The notes below the pieces were generated by a model. The model worked only from the letters and a program-made list of their open reading frames with translations, was not told the origin of the DNA and searched no databases. From Trichomonas vaginalis G3 (taxonomy: Eukaryota > Parabasalia > Trichomonadida > Trichomonadidae), in assembly GCF_026262505.1 (NCBI RefSeq), contig NC_067205.1, forward strand, positions 12,090,001-12,154,000: a stretch of DNA of 64,000 bases, written 5' to 3'. A program made the position numbers and the translations under genes. Shown here piece after piece: positions 59,901 to 64,000 of this stretch. How positions within the stretch are numbered: position 1 is the stretch's first letter; each line of letters starts with the position of its first letter.

Positions 59901-61151
59901 TTATAATTCCGCATTATTAACATTACCCTGAGAATCCTCGTTTTCATCGAGGCCAGAGTCTTTATCAATAAAGCAACAACAGCAAGACTTGGTAATCTTA
60001 TCACCGATGCCAGCAATGTTGTTGTGAGCTGTAGTACCGAGGATCATAAAAACGAAACCTGCTGCTTCGAGGAAGGACCACCATGTGAGGCCTTCACCGT
60101 ATCTGTGCTTTGAAGCGTAGAAAACAATGACCATTATGATCCAAACAATGATTGTTCTGGATGAATCAATGAGTGATCTGGCTGTAGCAGAAAGGAGTTT
60201 TGCGTAAACGAATGATGACCAGTTGAAGAAAGCGATTGAGAAAAGTGAGAGAATTTGCAATCCTGTGATTTGTTTGCTATGCCATGTCATATGCCATGCG
60301 TTCTTGAAGTTTTCAACAGAACCGAAATCACTGCCATGGATGGCGTTAACAGCTGGAAGTGCAATAGCGCAGCAAAGGATTGTTCCTGCAAGACCTTCAG
60401 ATCCGACGAGGAAAAGTGGTGGAATTGGTCTGATGACACCCTTAAGAAGCTTTTCTTCGAGAACCATCTGAATGGATGAGAAGACTTGAGAAAGAAGTGT
60501 TAAGCCAATACCAATTAAAGATTTGGCTGGGAACGTTGCGCCTTCGCCTTCTGTCATACCATCACCAATTGTTGAGCCACCGACTAAGCACAAACCAAGA
60601 ACAGCAAATAAAACGCCGGCAACTTGGTTGAGTGTTGGCTTTGCACCTAAGAATGGCCATGAGAATAAGAGGGTGAAAACAATGATGAAACCTCTAAGAA
60701 TGGAAATAATAGAAGCATCACAGTAAACAAGGCCAATTCCTGTAAGTGTAGTTGAGATAAGATCGCATGATGAGAATAAGAAGACAAATGGTGGATATTT
60801 CCAGTTCAATCCACCTGTTGGGTTATGAGTAGCTTCTTCTCTTGTAACAAATTGAACCTTTGGTTCTTCTTCTGTCTTTTCCTTTTCTTCTGAACTTGAA
60901 TCATGTTTTTCAGAATCCTCTTTTGGTTTTGTTAAATAAAAGTATAAACAAAAACAACCAAAGAAGATCATACACATAAATTCACCAATGAACATAACAA
61001 CTGTGCAAAGCCATGGCTTATCATATGCCATTGATTCACCAGTGATGGTAGTAGCATGTGTCTGATACATGATTTTGTTAGTGACTGTGTTGATAGTGCC
61101 TGTTCCTAACATAACAGCGGCAACAACAACAGCTGCAAAGGGACAACCCAT
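59901..61151 (-). CDS. DMT-superfamily transporter, SLC35F6/EamA-like
   Basis: 416 residues with about 10 membrane segments. The N-terminus MGCPFAAVVVAAVMLGTGTI continues into NTVTNKIMYQT, typical of SLC35F6-like nucleotide-sugar/drug-metabolite transporters. A charged cytosolic loop (SEKHDSSSEEKEKTEEEPK) follows the second segment. Later come RGFIIVFTLLFSWPFLGAKP and the paired SRTIIVWIIMVIVFYASKHR, matching the two EamA repeats. The tail has Cys-rich CCCCF, possibly acylated. It probably acts in an endomembrane. The substrate is unknown. Intact. Confidence 0.87.
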   Translation of the reverse strand: MGCPFAAVVVAAVMLGTGTINTVTNKIMYQTHATTITGESMAYDKPWLCTVVMFIGEFMCMIFFGCFCLYFYLTKPKEDSEKHDSSSEEKEKTEEEPKVQFVTREEATHNPTGGLNWKYPPFVFLFSSCDLISTTLTGIGLVYCDASIISILRGFIIVFTLLFSWPFLGAKPTLNQVAGVLFAVLGLCLVGGSTIGDGMTEGEGATFPAKSLIGIGLTLLSQVFSSIQMVLEEKLLKGVIRPIPPLFLVGSEGLAGTILCCAIALPAVNAIHGSDFGSVENFKNAWHMTWHSKQITGLQILSLFSIAFFNWSSFVYAKLLSATARSLIDSSRTIIVWIIMVIVFYASKHRYGEGLTWWSFLEAAGFVFMILGTTAHNNIAGIGDKITKSCCCCFIDKDSGLDENEDSQGNVNNAEL

Positions 61152-61161
61152 GATTTAATGA
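61152..61161 (-). promoter_or_regulatory. Initiator-like element of the DMT transporter
   Basis: On the minus strand TCATTAAATC sits directly against the ATG, fitting the trichomonad TCAYW initiator. Confidence 0.5.
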
Positions 61162-64000
61162 TTTTGACAAAAATTTGATCAATAGTATTCAAATTGAATT
61201 TTTTAAATGGAATTTGGTCAATCAATGACGTTTTTGTATGACGTATCACGTATTAGATAGAGTGTAGAATATAGATATAGTTTCAACTTTGAGAGTTGTT
61301 CGTAATCAACCTAAATCAATTCAAAACGAATTTTCATTGCAAAATCAAACCGTCTAAATTATTATTCATTATAGTATATTTTAAACCTTTTATCCACTAA
61401 TTTCAAAGGATGATTTTATAGCATTTTGACGACCAAACTGCTTTGAATTTGATCGTAATGAAATCCTTTCAAACTGTGTTTTTTTAAAATAAAAGGCTAT
61501 CTCTTTATAAAATTAATATATCTTAGTATACCCTATCATTTTTTCCTTTACTTATTTTATACATAAACAAAAAGTGTCAAATTGGCGATTGAAAAAATAT
61601 CACATTGAATTTTAGCTAAATTATTCGTATATGGGCTATAATACTTTAGCAAAAAATGAACGAAGAAAACTGCTGTTGTAAAATTGAATACATTACTTTC
61701 TTGACGATTAGCAACAACTCCTATCCTGAGATTCACAGTATACTGAATACAATTAGCTTTATAAATTTATCTGATAAAAAAACATAATTCAATGTATTCT
61801 TTCAAATTTGAAAGTCGACATTTTTATGAATTTTTCAATAGAACTTTCATAAAAAAAACAATGCATTAGTAAGGTAGTCACAAAATCTAAGTAGTGAGGC
61901 TCTCAAAAATTGAATCGTACTCCATACATAATTTGTGTACCCTCACTACTTAGATTTTGTGGCCTTCAATTGAGAGGTTAGTTTTGATAGAGCAAGTTAT
62001 AAAATTAAAAGGGAAAAATAAATAAAATTTAAACATTTAATTATATATAATGTAAGGAGTGTAATTCCAAATTTTCTAAAAACTATTCAAATTTGAGCAT
62101 TTTTTTGGAAATAGTAAATCTAATATGTACATCTAATAACAACATGATGCATCACCTTTTCAAGCTCTGCAGTCAATTTTTTGAAATTTGATTGAAATAA
62201 ATGTAGCAATAATTACATTTCATTAGGGAATATATGAGTTTCTCTGGAAACAGGCTGATAAATTTTAAATTTTGTCCAATCAACATGAATGCATTGAGAA
62301 ATTTGGATTGATTTTCTGGTAGAATCTGGAACAATTCAACCATGTATAAATGGATCATGTAATCATCATGAAATGTTAGTGTTAGAGTTCAAAAGAAACA
62401 GAATGAGTGGAAATCAAACACAATCTGAATAATTTTAAACGTATACAATCTTTAAGTTTGTATTTTGAATTCTACATATATGATTGTGTAATTCGTTCTT
62501 TCAAATTTTCGGATTCAGGCATGTTTTGATAAAATTCATTCCCAAAAACGTCAATTAACAATTAAATTTAGTGTATTTTAAATATATATACGTATTATAT
62601 TTTATAAATTATATTAAATTCGCAAAATTTTAAGTTTTAAACAAAAATAAAAAATGTTCAAAATATGAAATTATGCATAGGATATTAAAATTTACATGTT
62701 AGCAATTTTTTTGAATTGCTTTCAATTTTCATATTGAAATTTTTAAGATTTTTTTCTGAAATAATAAGCAAGAATATCAACCTAAATAATATTAAATTCC
62801 ATGCGTTAATTTCCCCTCAAAAGTCATTGACCGCCTCTCAATCTAGATTTTGTGAGTACTTTACATTATTTTCCCAGCATATTTTTGCATTCTTTTATAT
62901 ATGATAATATTATACACATTATGCAAATGCAATTGTTGGAGTTCAAAACAATATTTCTCTCATTTTCCAAACATTCGTATTTTTCCAGCCTAGGACAAAT
63001 GTATATTGATTTATTTGGAGAGGTAATCATGCATATACTATGTTATAGGATGTTTAACTAAGAAACCTACTCTTTCATGCAGAAAGTCTGCAAATTTGTT
63101 GAAATGCAATATAAGAGTGCATTCAATTTGGTGTCACTTTTCGTTCGAAAACTGAATTTCAGTTCTCTCTATATTCACTTTCTGAGCATAATAATTGGAT
63201 AATATTATTACCCTATGTGTCAGTGATATTTAAAGAGCCTTTCTGATACGAAGCTATCGGAGTGGAGGTTCAATCTCCGGAAATTAAGGCATATGATTTG
63301 GGCTTGGAACATAAATATATGAGTAGACCAATGTATAAAGATAAGTTTCTGATAGACAAAATTATGTTCGTTCAATCCTCTATTAAGATATGAAATTGAT
63401 TTCGTCAAATTTAAGATTTATTATATTTTTATGCATTAAAAATAACTGATTAGGTTAATCACTTTGCTTTAAGAGTGGCAATGATCATTTAAACTCTCAA
63501 TTAAAAAACAATTAAAAATAAAGAGTAGATATTCGAATTTCTCTCGAACGTATTGTCTTTACATATGCAATAGTGCATACTTTTGATGGAAATATTTAAT
63601 TATAGTTTTTCAATTCAATTGATTTGAAATTTCAATCGGAATTATTCAATAATATTTGACAAGAGGTAATTTTTATTCTTTTAAAAGTTATTGCACTGCA
63701 AAAATCATAAATATAATATAAATTTTTTATTATAGAATTTATTTTAGTAATATATTCAGGCAAAAACTTGAGAATTTGATTGCTTACACTATATATCATA
63801 TAAATATATATGTTCAAATAAAATAGTTCTTATTTTCAATTCAAATAAGATCAATATATTCATAAAATGGAGCTCGCACTGATTAGTTAAGTAGTAATGA
63901 TGTTACTATAGCCCAGATTGATAACAAAGAAAGGAGATTATGCTTAATAGTTCAAAACTGCATGAATGAAAAAACAAATTTGTATATCAAGGAAAATGAA
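61162..64000. other. 2.8-kb region without recognised genes
   Basis: AT-rich. Frames of 60-69 codons (62173, 62716, 62852, 63220, 63632) have no support. It contains the inverted repeat at 61879-61961 and isolated GTGTCACTTTT motifs (about 63132). A lone T-arm-like GGTTCAATCTCC at about 63268 has no surrounding tRNA. Confidence 0.55.
61879..61961. repeat. Perfect 21-bp inverted repeat with 41-bp loop
   Basis: Arms at 61879-61899 and 61941-61961 (core AAAATCTAAGTAGTGAGG). Similar in geometry to the hairpin at 2396-2478 but unrelated in sequence. Confidence 0.85.

Noticed and set aside
63240-63300. Possible tRNA around GGTTCAATCTCC
   Set aside because: Only a T-arm-like stretch is present; no acceptor, D or anticodon stem can be paired around it.

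Overview
The window is AT-rich nuclear DNA of a microbial eukaryote. I read it as a parabasalid (trichomonad), perhaps Tritrichomonas-like. The grounds are compact genes with no intron I could recognise, initiator-like TCAYW motifs directly before several start codons, an R2R3-type Myb protein, a Cys-rich F5/8 type C-like protein, small stand-alone protein kinases, Maverick/Polinton elements, and an IS481-type integrase-core transposon. The genus is inference.

Layout. 1-2163: the cut-off end of a decayed Maverick on the minus strand. 2.2-20.1 kb: host genes (CAMK-like kinase, prenylated EF-hand protein, several unknowns, a multi-pass membrane protein, F5/8-type protein, Myb protein), interrupted by a 1055-bp non-autonomous transposon (9766-10820) and a 35-bp satellite (18637-19740). 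20174-44367: a full-length 24.2-kb Maverick with 116-bp inverted repeats. 44.4-52.5 kb: two genes for secreted proteins, a kinase pseudogene, tRNA-Gly(CCC), a second copy of the 1-kb transposon (49319-50372) and an amino-acid permease. 52497-57602: a 5.1-kb integrase-core transposon with 560-bp unique inverted arms, 121-bp tandem arrays in both arms and a 15-bp target duplication. 57.6-64 kb: a MAK-like kinase, a DMT-family transporter and about 2.8 kb without a recognisable gene.

The Maverick carries a virus-like set. Replication: protein-primed-type family B polymerase and an SF3 helicase. Integration: a retroviral-type integrase. Morphogenesis: an A32-like packaging ATPase, a candidate double-jelly-roll major capsid protein, a candidate minor capsid protein and amphipathic small virion-like proteins. 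It also has a KilA-N gene cluster, a D12-class DNA adenine methyltransferase and, unexpectedly, a long protein built like a bacteriophage tail fibre with a T4 gp10-like tip. Nearly every large gene has one or more single-base frameshifts while flanking host genes are intact, so this copy looks recently inactivated rather than badly sequenced.

The most unusual items are the phage-type fibre in a eukaryotic Polinton, a tandem array of a 46-codon microgene (37811-38443), the KilA-N cluster with repeated palindromes after each gene, covarying hairpins in the Maverick ends, the integrase-core transposon with asymmetrically expanded arms, and a secreted protein with three cationic amphipathic repeats (46820-47545). 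Similarities are judged by eye; no database search was run.
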